A model generated the notes under the pieces. The model had not been told where the DNA came from, made no database searches, and saw only the letters and a program-made list of their open reading frames with translations. Positions 30,391-40,400 of a stretch of DNA of 64,000 nucleotides are shown piece after piece (positions within the stretch are counted from its first letter, which is position 1; each line of letters starts with the position of its first letter). Source of the stretch: an uncultured Gammaproteobacteria bacterium (GTDB taxonomy: Bacteria > Pseudomonadota > Gammaproteobacteria > HK1); the NCBI GenBank assembly GCA_958295465.1, contig OY282353.1:744001-808000 (forward strand). The letters run 5' to 3'. Position numbers and translations under genes: made by a program.

Positions 30391-30948
30391 GACAAGCTGG
30401 CTGAGCGTTACCGGCGCCATGTTGCGCTGCCGTGGCAGAAGGATCTGGCCGGGGCGGAGCGCGCCATCTTCGTCGTCTACGACAAGGCCGACGAGCGACG
30501 CCTGCGGGCGCGCAAGGCGCTGTTCGAGCTGGCGACCACCAAGGCCGGACACCGCTGGTTCGAGTGCGATCTGACCGGGGCCTTCGCCGAATGGATGGCG
30601 GGCACGGAGTATCGGGACAGCTACTTCGAATCCCCGGAAGACCTGGGGCTCAAGCTCGAAGATGATTTCCTGGAGTACGCGGCCGGCCGGGTACGAGCGG
30701 TGCTGGCGGCGCCGGAAGCGGATGAGGGTTCGGTGGTCGCCGTCTTCGGCGTCGCCTCGCTGTTCGGGTTCGCTCGCGTGTCGGAGCTGATGCAGGCGGT
30801 GGAGGGGGACGTCAGAGGGCGTATCGTGGTGTTCTTTCCCGGCGAGTACGAAGACGGCAACTATCGCCTGCTCGATGCGCGGGACGGGTGGAACTATCTC
30901 GCGGTCCCGATCACCTTGCAGGAAGAGCACGGAGCGTACGAGGCATGA
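30379..30948 (+). CDS. brxB: BREX protein BrxB (DUF1788)
   Basis: A 189-residue BrxB protein, an essential core component of type 1 BREX of unknown biochemical activity. Family features: IDKLAERYRRHVALPWQK, FVVYDKADERRLR, then VFGVASLFGFARVSELM and the strongly conserved IVVFFPGEYEDGNYRLLDARDGWNYLAVPI. It starts with GTG. Its stop lies in the duplicated brxB/brxC junction. Confidence 0.88.
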   Translation: MGRIDKLAERYRRHVALPWQKDLAGAERAIFVVYDKADERRLRARKALFELATTKAGHRWFECDLTGAFAEWMAGTEYRDSYFESPEDLGLKLEDDFLEYAAGRVRAVLAAPEADEGSVVAVFGVASLFGFARVSELMQAVEGDVRGRIVVFFPGEYEDGNYRLLDARDGWNYLAVPITLQEEHGAYEA

Positions 30949-31082
30949 GGCTTGAAGCACCAGGACTCGAAAACCGGGACGTCCACCGGAGAGACCCCTT
31001 CGAGGTCATGTTCCTGAACGCCGGCGTCAAGAACATGACCAACGCCCTCACCGCTGAAGAGCACGGAGCGTACGAGGCATGA
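30945..31082 (+). repeat. Mini-frame from a duplicated brxB/brxC junction
   Basis: The junction repeats with a 134-base offset (GAAGAGCACGGAGCGTACGA at 30922 and 31056; ATG at 30945 and 31079). The extra copy is an open frame of 45 residues. It starts with a variant of the BrxC N terminus (NRDVHRRDPFEVMFLNAG against NRDVYQRDPFEITLLNHG) and ends with the exact BrxB C terminus (EEHGAYEA). It overlaps brxB and brxC by ATGA at both ends, so ribosomes could pass through all three frames. Whether it is expressed is unknown. Confidence 0.8.
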
Positions 31083-34000
31083 AGAACCGGGATGTCTACC
31101 AGCGGGACCCCTTCGAGATCACGCTCCTGAACCACGGCGTCGCGACCGTGACCGACGCCCTGACCGGCGACGAGCGTCGCACGCTGCGCTTCGAGCTCAC
31201 GCACTTCGTCTGCGAGGGCCAGTACCGGAGCGGGCTGGTCCGCATCCTGGAATCCTACTTGAGCCACCAGGGCCAGCCCGAGCAGCCGGCGGCATGGATC
31301 AGCGGGTTCTTCGGCAGCGGCAAATCCCATCTGGCGAAGATGCTGCGCTTCCTGTGGACGGACTACGCATTCCCCGAAGACGGCGCCCGCGCCCGCGGCC
31401 TGGCGCGGCTTCCGGATGACGTGCGGGATCTGCTCACGGAGGTCTCGACCCTCGGCCGCCGAGGCCACGGGCTGCACGCGGCGGCGGGAACGCTCGGCGC
31501 CGGCGCCGGGGACAGCGTCCGGCTCGCGCTGCTCGGCGTCGTGTTCAAGTCCGCAGGGCTCCCCGAGAGCTTCCCCCAGGCGCGCTTCTGCCTCTGGCTC
31601 AGGAAGAACGGCATCTACGAACAGGTCCGAGATGCGATCGCGACGGCACGCCAGGGGTCCCGGCGCGGAGCCGAACCGGCGCCTGAAACCGGGCTGGAGC
31701 GCGCCGCGGTCGAGGCGGCAGACCGGGAGTTCCGGCGCGAGCTGAACGATCTCTACGTGAGCCCGCTCATCGCCAGGGCGCTGCTCGCCGCGGACCCGCA
31801 CTTCGCGGGCAGCGAAAAGGACGCGAGAGCCGCGCTACGCGCGCAGTTTCCAAGACCCGCCGACATCACCACGGACGAGTGCATCGGCGCGCTGAAGGAC
31901 ACCCTCGCCCCCGGCGGCGAGATGCCCTGCACCGTCGTCATCCTCGACGAGGTGCAGCAGTACATCGGGGAGGACACCGGCCGCTCCTACGTGGTGCAGG
32001 AGGTCGTCGAGGCGTGCAGCAAGCGTTTCGGCGACCGCCTGCTCTTCCTGGGCACCGGACAGACCGCGCTCTCCGGCACCCCGGCCCTGCAACGCCTGCA
32101 AGGGCGGTTCACGGTCAACGTGGAGCTCTCGGACCATGACGTCGAGACGGTGATCCGGCGGGTGGTCCTCGCGAAGCGCCCGGACCGCACGGGCGACATC
32201 CAGGCGGCGCTGGACGCCAGCGCCGGGGAGATCGACCGCCACCTGACCGGCACCCGGATCGCCCCCCGCAACGAAGACAAGCAGGTCCTGGTGGAGGATT
32301 ACCCGCTGCTGCCCGTGCGCCGGCGCTTCTGGGAGCAGGCGTTGCGCGCGGTCGATCGCGCGGGCACGGCGGGGCAGCTCCGCACCCAGCTTCGCATCGT
32401 GTACGACGCCATCCGCCGCACCGCCGGCGATCCGGTGGGCACGGTGGTGCCGGCCGATTTCCTGTTCGAGGAGCTCTCGGCCAACCTGCTGCAATCCGGC
32501 GTGCTGCTGCGGGAGATCCACGAGGCCATCGTCGGGCAGGACGACGGCGCCCCCGGCGGCGCGCTCAAGTCCCGGCTGTGCGCGCTGGTGTTCCTGATCC
32601 GCAAGCTCCCGCGCGAGGCCGGCGTGGACAGCGGCGTGCGCGCCACCGCGGACACGCTGGCGGATCTGCTGGTGCAGGACCTGGCCGGGGACGGCGCGGC
32701 GTTGCGCGGGCGGCTGCCGGCGCTCCTGGACGAGCTGGCCGCCGCCGGCACGCTGATGAAGCTGGACGACGAGTACAGCCTGCAAACGCGGGAGAGCAGC
32801 GAGTGGGAGGCCGAGTTCCGCAACCGGCAGAGCCGTCTCGCCAACGACCTCACGGGCATGAGCGGCAAGCGCGCCCAACTCCTCGGCGCCGCGGTGCAGG
32901 AGGCGGTGGGGCCGATACGGCTCCTGCACGGGGCGTGCAAGGAACCGCGAAAGCTCTCGCTCAACTTCGGCGCCGAGCCCCCGCCGGACGGCGGCCCCGA
33001 CGTGGCGGTGTGGATACGCGACGGCTGGGGCGCCGACGAGAAGAGCGTGATCGCCGACGCGCGCGCGGCCGGACCGGACAGCCCGACGATCCACGTATTC
33101 GTGCCGAAGTCCCGCGCGGATGCGCTCGCCCGCCTCATCGCCGCCCGGAGCGCCGCCCACGACACCCTGGAGTACAAGGGCGTGCCTTCGACCCATGAAG
33201 GCATCGAGGCCCGCCAGGGGATGGAGACGCGCCGGGCGGAGGCCGAGAACGGTTTGCGCGCCCTGGTGGCCGACGTCGTCGGCGGCGCGAGGGTCCTCCA
33301 GGGCGGCGGCAACGAACGGCTCGAAGCGACCCTCCCCGCCAAGGTGAAGGAAGCCGCCGGCGCTTCGCTCGCCCGGCTCTTCCACGAGTTCAACGACGCC
33401 GACGATCCCCGCTGGTCGAACGCGATCGAGCGCGCCCGCCGGGGCGCCGAGCACCCGCTGGAAGTGCTGGACCATCACGGCAGGACCGAGGATCACCCGG
33501 TGTGCGCCGCGGTGCTGTCCTTCGTGGGCTCCGGCAGGAAGGGGCGGGAAGTGCGTACTCACTTCTCCGCCTCACCTTACGGCTGGCCGAGGGATGCCAT
33601 CGACGCGGCCCTCATCAGCCTGTTCGGCGCCGGACACCTGCACGCCGTCGTGAACGGAGTGGCGCTACGCCCGCCCCAGCTCGACCAGGCCAAGGTCCCG
33701 AACACCGACTTCCGGGTGGAGAGCGCCACCATCGACACCCGGCAGCGCCTGAAGCTGCGGAAGCTCTTTCAGACCGCGGGGATCGATTGCAAACCGAACG
33801 AGGAAACCGCGGCGGCCGGCCGGCTGCTGGCGCGGCTTCACGAGTTGGCGCAGGAGGCGGGCGGCGACACCCCGTTGCCGGAACGCCCGGACACCCGCCA
33901 TCTCTCGGACCTCCGGGCGCTTGCCGGCAACGAGCAGCTTGCGGGCATCCTCGGGCGCTACGACGAGTTGGCCGCGCACTTCGAAGAATGGAGCAGGACG

Positions 34001-34825
34001 CGCGCTCTGGCGGAAAAGCGCCTGCCCGCCTGGCGGCGCTTGCTGGCCCTCGCCCGGCACGGCGAGGGGTTGGCGGAAGCGGGCGGTGGGCTGGACGCGG
34101 CGAGCGATGGTTCGAGCGTTGCGGGCGGGAGACCGGATGCGGTGCGCGGGAGTCTGGGCGCCGCGGGTGGGGGAGCGGATGCGGTGCGCGAGGGTCTGGA
34201 CGCCGCGGGCGGAGGGTCGGATGCGGTGCGCGAGGGCTTGGGCGCTACGGGCGGAGGGCCGGATGCGGTGCGTGAGGGCCTGGGCGCCGCGGGCGGAAGG
34301 CCGGATGCGGCGATGGAGGTACGGCCACAGATCGAAGCGATCGCCGCGAACCGGAGCCTGCTCGCCCCGGCGGACCCGCTGCCCGATCTGGCCAGGAAGC
34401 TGGCGGATGCACTCCGGGCCGCCCTGGCGGATGCGGAAGACCGTCATGCCCGGACGTATGACGAGGAATGGCAACGCTTGTCGAGCGCCGAGAGCTGGCA
34501 GACGATCGCACCGAAAGCCCGCGAGAGGATACTCGGCCGGTTGCGCATCGCGAAGGCGTCGAAAGGCGCCACCGGCACGGAGCAGGAAGTGCTGGAATCC
34601 CTGGAGCGCATCTCCCTGGATGGCTGGAGGACGCGCACCGCCGCCCTCCCCCGGCTCTTCGCGGACGCCCGGGCGGAAGCCGACCGGCTCGTCGAGCCGG
34701 CGGTGCGCCACGTGAAGCTCGCAAGCTCTACGCTGCGTTCGCCGGAGGACGTGAAGGAATGGGTTGAAGCAACCGAACAGGATCTGCTTGACCGGATCAG
34801 GCATGGCCCCGTCGTGGTGGGCTGA
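31079..34825 (+). CDS. brxC: BREX ATPase BrxC
   Basis: A 1248-residue BrxC/PglY-type P-loop ATPase, a core BREX protein. Walker A is GFFGSGKSH (residues 76-84) and Walker B CTVVILDEVQQY (about 284-295). The N terminus NRDVYQRDPFE and the FELTHFVCEGQY motif are standard for BrxC. Residues about 1000-1080 hold a low-complexity insert of 14-residue repeats (GPDAVREGLGAAGG-like) ahead of the helical C-terminal part; this is not a usual BrxC feature. The ATG overlaps the stop of the preceding mini-frame. Confidence 0.92.
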   Translation: MKNRDVYQRDPFEITLLNHGVATVTDALTGDERRTLRFELTHFVCEGQYRSGLVRILESYLSHQGQPEQPAAWISGFFGSGKSHLAKMLRFLWTDYAFPEDGARARGLARLPDDVRDLLTEVSTLGRRGHGLHAAAGTLGAGAGDSVRLALLGVVFKSAGLPESFPQARFCLWLRKNGIYEQVRDAIATARQGSRRGAEPAPETGLERAAVEAADREFRRELNDLYVSPLIARALLAADPHFAGSEKDARAALRAQFPRPADITTDECIGALKDTLAPGGEMPCTVVILDEVQQYIGEDTGRSYVVQEVVEACSKRFGDRLLFLGTGQTALSGTPALQRLQGRFTVNVELSDHDVETVIRRVVLAKRPDRTGDIQAALDASAGEIDRHLTGTRIAPRNEDKQVLVEDYPLLPVRRRFWEQALRAVDRAGTAGQLRTQLRIVYDAIRRTAGDPVGTVVPADFLFEELSANLLQSGVLLREIHEAIVGQDDGAPGGALKSRLCALVFLIRKLPREAGVDSGVRATADTLADLLVQDLAGDGAALRGRLPALLDELAAAGTLMKLDDEYSLQTRESSEWEAEFRNRQSRLANDLTGMSGKRAQLLGAAVQEAVGPIRLLHGACKEPRKLSLNFGAEPPPDGGPDVAVWIRDGWGADEKSVIADARAAGPDSPTIHVFVPKSRADALARLIAARSAAHDTLEYKGVPSTHEGIEARQGMETRRAEAENGLRALVADVVGGARVLQGGGNERLEATLPAKVKEAAGASLARLFHEFNDADDPRWSNAIERARRGAEHPLEVLDHHGRTEDHPVCAAVLSFVGSGRKGREVRTHFSASPYGWPRDAIDAALISLFGAGHLHAVVNGVALRPPQLDQAKVPNTDFRVESATIDTRQRLKLRKLFQTAGIDCKPNEETAAAGRLLARLHELAQEAGGDTPLPERPDTRHLSDLRALAGNEQLAGILGRYDELAAHFEEWSRTRALAEKRLPAWRRLLALARHGEGLAEAGGGLDAASDGSSVAGGRPDAVRGSLGAAGGGADAVREGLDAAGGGSDAVREGLGATGGGPDAVREGLGAAGGRPDAAMEVRPQIEAIAANRSLLAPADPLPDLARKLADALRAALADAEDRHARTYDEEWQRLSSAESWQTIAPKARERILGRLRIAKASKGATGTEQEVLESLERISLDGWRTRTAALPRLFADARAEADRLVEPAVRHVKLASSTLRSPEDVKEWVEATEQDLLDRIRHGPVVVG
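34080..34318 (+). repeat. In-frame 42-base tandem repeats inside brxC
   Basis: About five units encode variants of DAVREGLGAAGGGP (14 residues). The best copies run from 34190 to 34310 and differ by a few substitutions, mostly conservative. Degraded units lie on the left (ERWLD-like divergence). The frame is kept throughout. Confidence 0.85.
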
Positions 34826-34908
34826 GGAAGCCGGCACGTGTTCATGCGGAGCATCGGGACGGCGCAGCCGGCTTGCGGAGAGAAGCGCAGAATGCAACGA
34901 GGTGTCAG

Positions 34909-34983
34909 ATGATCACTATCCGGAATCTCCGTCTCGATGGGTTGCTGTCGTTCGCCCCGGGTTCGGAGACGTTCGTGTCCTGA
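34909..34983 (+). pseudogene. N-terminal stub of a RecF-like AAA ATPase
   Basis: ATG at 34909 opens a frame MITIRNLRLDGLLSFAPGSE that stops at 34981 after 24 codons. The sequence is the standard opening of AAA_21/RecF-type ATPases, which would continue into the P-loop; the rest is missing. A matching C-terminal stub lies at 36812, on the other side of the Schlafen-like gene. Confidence 0.55.
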
Positions 34984-35047
34984 AACGGATCGATTCGGAG
35001 AGGGTGATGACGCGATGCCCTCGGTTCGGCGGAGTGGACCGCGACGA

Positions 35048-36790
35048 ATGAACTACAGCACCGATGACATCTCCCGCCAGTTGCGATTGGGCGAGGACAG
35101 CGGCTGGGAATTCAAGCAGATCGAGTTTGCCGGGGACCGCCCCAAGAGCCCGCGCCGCGACGACTTGGCCGACGAGATTGCTGCCTTCGCCAACAGCGAC
35201 GGCGGTGTGCTGCTGTGCGGCGTGACCGACCGGGGCGACGTTCAAGGGATGTCGCGCGCACAGATGGACGAGCTGGAGCGGCGGCTGGTGGAGATCTGCA
35301 CCGACGCGATCAGGCCTCCTGTCCGTCCCACCATCCTGCGCAAGGAGATAGAAGCCGGCAGGCCATTCCTGCTCGTCGAAGTCCCCCAAGGTCATACCCA
35401 GCACGACAGCCCCGGAGGCAGCTACCACCGGGTAGGCAGCTCGAAACACAAGATGACGAGCGATGAACGGTTGCGTCTGGCCCAACGGCGGGGACAGGCG
35501 CGCTTCCTCTGGTTCGACAAGCAGACGATTCCGGAAACCGGCTTCGGCACACTGGACGAAGCGCTCTGGAAGCCACTGCTCAGCGCCGAAGGTGCAGCCG
35601 ATCCCGAGTCTGCGTTGGAAAAGATGGGGTTGCTGTCCGGAGATGAAAACGGCATCCGGCGGGCCACCGTGGCCGGCGCGCTGCTGTGCAGCCAGACCCC
35701 TGAGAAGTGGCTGCCGAACGCCTGTATCACCGCCACCTGCTATCGCGGCAAGGATCGCGCTACGGGTCAGCTCGACGCGCAGACCATCGGCGGTCCGCTG
35801 AGACGGCAAATCGCCGAGGCGGTTGCATTCGCCGTACGCAACATGCGCGTTGCGGCGTACAAGGCACCGGCGCGCGCGGACCTGCCTCAGTACAGCGAAG
35901 CAGCCTTGTTCGAAGCGGTGGTCAACGCCGTGGCGCACCGCGACTACTCGATTCAAGGCAGCAGGATCCGGCTCTCGATGTTCGAGGATCGGATCGAGCT
36001 GCAATCGCCCGGCGCACTTCCGAACAACCTGAGCGTAGACGACATGCCCCACCGGCAGGCCACGCGCAACGAGCTGCTCACCTCACTGCTTGGTCGGGTT
36101 CCGGCGGCGGGCGTCGGTGGGGCCGGCGGGCGGTTGTTCATCATGGAGCGACGGGGCGACGGCGTCCCCATCATGCGGCGGGAAACACGGGAACTCAGCG
36201 GCAGGTTCCCTGAGTTTCGGTTGATCTCGGACTCTGAACTGTGTGTCTCGATTCCGGCAGCCTCGCTGGAGTCGAGTTCCGCCCAGGCGGTGGTCACGGT
36301 CCATTGCGCCGGTCGGCCCGTCCCGCGGACGGAGCTGTTGATCCTGTTCCCGAACAAGACCTGGAAGCGGGCGAGAGCCGACCAGGCCGGCGAGGCTCGC
36401 GTCGACCTGCACGCTACCCACCTGCCCATGACCGTGTTCGCGGCAGTACCTGGCCATGCCGCGCGGGTGAAACGCAACTGGGTGCCCGCCGACGGCGCTC
36501 TCGTCCTCGATCTCGATGCCCTGCCGGACGGCGGTGCGGTCATCTTTGCCGAAGCCACCGGTGACCTTCCGGGGCTCACCGGGCGGCTGAACCCGGTTCG
36601 GGATACACACGACCGCACCTACCTCTACGCTTCCAACATCGCGGTCAACCAGGGCCAGCCGCAACCCGTTCACTTCCTTCTCGGCGAACCCCTGCGTCTG
36701 ACTGACGCCGACGGACAGGAGCTACTGGCACGCATCGTCGACATCGCAGGTCGATCGGCACTGGTGGAGTACAGCCCGGTACCGTCATGA
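35048..36790 (+). CDS. Schlafen-like (AlbA_2) ATP-binding protein
   Basis: A 580-residue protein. The N-terminal AlbA_2 (Schlafen-AlbA) domain has EFKQIEFAGDRPKSPRRDDLADEIAAFANSDGGVLLCGV and, further on, RPFLLVEVPQG and GGSYHRVGSSKHKM. The middle and C-terminal region (about 270-430) contains ALFEAVVNAVAHRDYSIQGSRIRLSMFEDRIELQSPG, the ATPase-like module usual in this family. The last 150 residues are a beta-rich tail without a name. Related proteins act as nucleases or regulators in defence loci. A second, broken homologue lies at 50021. The gene sits between two stubs of a RecF-like ATPase. Confidence 0.8.
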   Translation: MNYSTDDISRQLRLGEDSGWEFKQIEFAGDRPKSPRRDDLADEIAAFANSDGGVLLCGVTDRGDVQGMSRAQMDELERRLVEICTDAIRPPVRPTILRKEIEAGRPFLLVEVPQGHTQHDSPGGSYHRVGSSKHKMTSDERLRLAQRRGQARFLWFDKQTIPETGFGTLDEALWKPLLSAEGAADPESALEKMGLLSGDENGIRRATVAGALLCSQTPEKWLPNACITATCYRGKDRATGQLDAQTIGGPLRRQIAEAVAFAVRNMRVAAYKAPARADLPQYSEAALFEAVVNAVAHRDYSIQGSRIRLSMFEDRIELQSPGALPNNLSVDDMPHRQATRNELLTSLLGRVPAAGVGGAGGRLFIMERRGDGVPIMRRETRELSGRFPEFRLISDSELCVSIPAASLESSSAQAVVTVHCAGRPVPRTELLILFPNKTWKRARADQAGEARVDLHATHLPMTVFAAVPGHAARVKRNWVPADGALVLDLDALPDGGAVIFAEATGDLPGLTGRLNPVRDTHDRTYLYASNIAVNQGQPQPVHFLLGEPLRLTDADGQELLARIVDIAGRSALVEYSPVPS

Positions 36791-36811
36791 CCCTCGGCGC
36801 CGACTACCGAT

Positions 36812-36955
36812 CAGCCGGACGCCATCGTCGCCTGCGAGAGGCCGGGGGCCGGCACCGTCCTGCGGCGGCTCGATCCGGAGAGACTTGCCACGTGGTTGGA
36901 GAACTATCAACTGGGCGGCCTGTGGCGCATGGGCGAGCTGGGAGCAAATCCGTGA
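36812..36955 (+). pseudogene. C-terminal stub of a RecF-like AAA ATPase
   Basis: In one frame the sequence reads QPDAIVACERPGAGTVLRRL followed by WLENYQLGGLWRMGELGANP and a stop at 36953-36955. This is like the C-terminal end of AAA_21-type ATPases (WL.DYsLG.LW..GelGG.P). No start or ATPase core is attached. Together with the stub at 34909 it suggests one former gene whose middle was replaced by the Schlafen-like gene. Confidence 0.5.
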
Positions 36956-37016
36956 GCGGTGTCGCGATCTACGCGGTCGAAGGTCGGAGCACGGATTCGA
37001 AAAACAGGAGAGCACG

Positions 37017-37238
37017 ATGACCAGACAGTTGACGGCAATCATAGAGCGCGAGGGCGATGGTTACGTATCACTCTGCCCCGAGTTGGATATAGCCAGCCAA
37101 GGCGGGACCGTGGACGAAGCGCGCCGCAACCTGAAGGAGGCGTTGGAGCTGTTCTTCGAGGCAGCTTCCGCCACGGAAGTCGAACGGCGACTGCACAACG
37201 AGGTGTACGTCACCCAGGTCGAGGTTGCAGTTGGCTAA
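37017..37238 (+). CDS. hicB: HicB-family antitoxin
   Basis: A 73-residue HicB antitoxin: TRQLTAIIEREGDGYVSLCPELDIASQGGTVDEARRNLKEALELFFEAA is the complete short HicB fold. It neutralises HicA and represses the operon. ACAGGAGAG at 37003-37011 precedes the ATG. It precedes and overlaps the toxin gene by about 14 bases (or by 8 if the TTG at 37231 is used). Confidence 0.9.
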   Translation: MTRQLTAIIEREGDGYVSLCPELDIASQGGTVDEARRNLKEALELFFEAASATEVERRLHNEVYVTQVEVAVG

Positions 37239-37449
37239 GCTGCGGGTTCTCTCGGGCCGTGACGTCTGCCGGTTACTCGCCGGCCACGGCTTCACCGAAG
37301 TGAGGCGGCGGGGGAGCCATGTGTTGATGCAAAAGACGGAGGCCGGAAGCACCGTCACCATCCCGGCGCCGGATCACAAGGAACTGCGTATCGGGACGTT
37401 GATGTCCGCTATCCGACAATCGGGCTTGCCCCGGTCGCTGTTCGAGTGA
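37225..37449 (+). CDS. hicA: HicA-family mRNA interferase toxin
   Basis: A 74-residue HicA toxin of the dsRBD-like fold: LRVLSGRDVCRLLAGHGFTEVRRRGSHVLMQK contains the catalytic His in the GSH motif, followed by TIPAPDHKELRIGTLMSAIRQSGL. It cleaves mRNA on the ribosome when free of HicB. It is placed between the Schlafen-like gene and pglX-1, so its loss with the island would free the toxin and favour island retention (inference). Confidence 0.92.
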   Translation: MQLAKLRVLSGRDVCRLLAGHGFTEVRRRGSHVLMQKTEAGSTVTIPAPDHKELRIGTLMSAIRQSGLPRSLFE

Positions 37450-37459
37450 GCCGACTCGA

Positions 37460-40400
37460 ATGAAGGCATTGTCGCCGAATCTCCGAAGACAGCTCGAGCG
37501 CACCGTCGCGGACGCTCGCGACGTGGCGGAGACCGGTGCGCGCGCGGCGCTGGAAGCGCTCGCCGTGCACGAGCGCGAGCCTTATGGACACATGAGCACC
37601 GAACAGCGCGCGCTACGCCGACGGCTGCGCGCCCACGCCCGGCAGCTCGGCGATCCGCTCGACGCACGCTCCGGCGGCCGAGCGATCGAAGGCTTGGTGC
37701 AGGAGTGTGCTTACGAGCATTGGCACGGCATGTTGTTCGCTCGATTCCTCGCCGAAAACCATCTGCTCATCGAGCCCGAGATGGGTATTGCCGTCACCCT
37801 GGACGAATGCGAGGAACTGGCGAAGGACGAGAGCGCGGACCAGTGGGCGCTGGCCGCACGTTTCGCCCATCGGATGCTGCCCCAGGTGTTTCGGCCCGAC
37901 CTTCCGGTCTTCGAGGTCCGGTTCGCGCGGGAACACCGGCTGAAGCTGGAAGGGCTGCTCGAAGGTCTGCCGGCCGAAGTGTTCACGGCCACCGATTCCC
38001 TCGGTTGGGTCTACCAGTTCTGGCAGGCCCGGAAGAAGGCCGAAGTGAACCGTTCCGAGGTCAAGATCGGCGCCGGTGAACTGCCCGCGGTCACCCAGCT
38101 CTTCACCGAAGCGTATATGGTGCAGTTCCTGCTGCACAACTCGCTCGGGGCTTGGTGGGCCAGCCGCTTTCCGGACAACCCATGTCCTGTCGAGTTGTCC
38201 TGTTTGCGCGAGACGGATCGGGGTTCGCCCGAGGCAGGCGGCTTTGAAGGCTGGCCTGACGCTCTCGCGGCATTCAGGATGCTGGATCCGTGTTGCGGCT
38301 CGGGACACTTCCTCGTCGCCGCGTTCCTGATGCTCGTACCCATGCGCATGGCGCTGGAAGGCATGAGCGCCGGCGAAGCCGTTGACGCGGTATTGCGGGA
38401 CAATCTGCATGGACTGGAGTTGGACCGGCGTTGCGTGGCGATCGCCGCCTTCGCCCTTGCACTGGAAGCGTGGCGTTATCCCGGCGCCGGCGGCTATCGG
38501 CCCCTGCCGCGGCTCCGGCTCTCATGGTGCGGGCAGCCGGTGGGCGGCAAACGCGAGCAGTGGATGGCGCTGGCGGAAGGCGCTCCTCGCCGGGAAGCCG
38601 GCATGGGCGCGCTGTACGACATGTTCCGCGACGCTCCCGTCCTCGGCAGCCTCATCGATCCGAACCGATCCTCCAGTGACCTGCTGACAGCCGATTTTGC
38701 CGATCTTGAACAACTTCTGGGAACGGCACTGCGGGATCATGCCGGCGACGAGGAGTACGAAGAGACGGCCATCGCGGCGCGGGGGTTGGCCGAGGCCGCC
38801 GATTTGTTGACTTCCCGTTACCATCTGGTACTCACGAACGTACCCTATCTCGGACGGGAAAAACATACGGAAAACCTTCGATGTTTCTGCGAAGACCGCT
38901 ATCCCGTATCGAAACACGATTTGGCCACGGTCTTCGTAGAACGCCTTCTGGAATTCTGCGAAGCGGCCGGCGACGTGTTTCTGGTGCTGCCCTGGAACTG
39001 GCTGTTTCTCAAACGATACAAACGGCTTCGCAAACAGCTTCTGGAACGGCATCGGTGGCGGTTCCTGGCGACGTTGGGCGCCGGAGCCTTCGAGACCATC
39101 TCCGGGGAGGTGGTGAAAACCTGCCTCCTGGCGATCAGGTATTCACCGGGCAAGGGAACCGACAACCTTGCCTGGCTTGACGTTTCCGGGTGTCGGAGCC
39201 CGTCGCAGAAGGAACACGCGCTACGCAAGGCACCGGCCATACTCCTCACGCATTCCGGCCAGATCGGCAACCCGGACTCGATCATCGGATACGCGCCGGG
39301 GGAATCGCACGAGCTGCTGGAGACCAGGGCGTACAGCCACCAGGGGCTGGCCACCAGCGACAACGCGCAGTTCGTCTTCAATTTCTGGGAGCTTCCGGCC
39401 ATCGGGCGAGGTTGGGAATTCTTTCAATTCGCTCCCGACGCCACCACGGAGATGAGCGGTTGCAGCCACGTCATCTTCTGGGGAGACGATCGGGGAAGAT
39501 ACGCCAGCCATGCGGCAGCTCTCAGGAAGGAGGGAAGACTCGGCGGATGGAAGTCGGGACACGCGGTGTGGGGAAAGCGCGGCATTGCCGTCAATCGAAT
39601 GGGCGATCTGCCGGCGTCGTTGTATTTCGGCTCCAAATTCGATTGCAACGTCGCTGTCCTGATCCCCGACCACGAAAAAGACATTCCGGCGATATGGGCG
39701 TATTGCAGCTCCTCGAAGTATGGCGAAGACGTGAGAAAGCTGAACAAGAAGCTCTCCGTGACTAATGGTGCACTCGCCAAGGTCCCGTACGCTGCCGAGG
39801 AGTGGGAACGGACGGCGGACGGCCTGACCACGGCCGACCTGTTCAACGTCCATACGACGGATCCGACACAGTGGGCGTTCCACGGCCATCCAGTGGACGC
39901 GACGGAGCCGTTGCAGGTGGCAATGGTGCGACTCCTCGGCTACCGGTGGCCGGCAGAGGACGCCTCCGACATGGCCTTGTCGGAGGCCGCTCGTACCTTG
40001 GTTGGGGACACGACGGCACTCCATGACTTCGAGGACAAGGACGGCATTGTCTGTCTCCCTTCCGTTCTGGGCGAACGGCCGGCCGAAGAACGCCTGCTCG
40101 GGCTGCTGGCGGCTTGCTGGGGCGCGGGCTGGCGCGACGGCATACTCTCCAACCTGCTCGCCAGGGCCGGCAGTTCCAGCCTCGACGACTGGCTCCGGGA
40201 TCGATTCTTCGACGGGCACTGCAAGCTGTTCCACAACCGTCCCTTCATCTGGCACATCTGGGACGGACGAAGGGGTGACGGCTTCCACGCCTTCATCAAT
40301 TACCACAAGTTGGCCACCGGAGATGGCCGTGGCCGCCGGCTCCTGGAATCGCTCACGTACAGCTATCTCGGCGACTGGATTTCCCGCCAGCAGGACGCCT

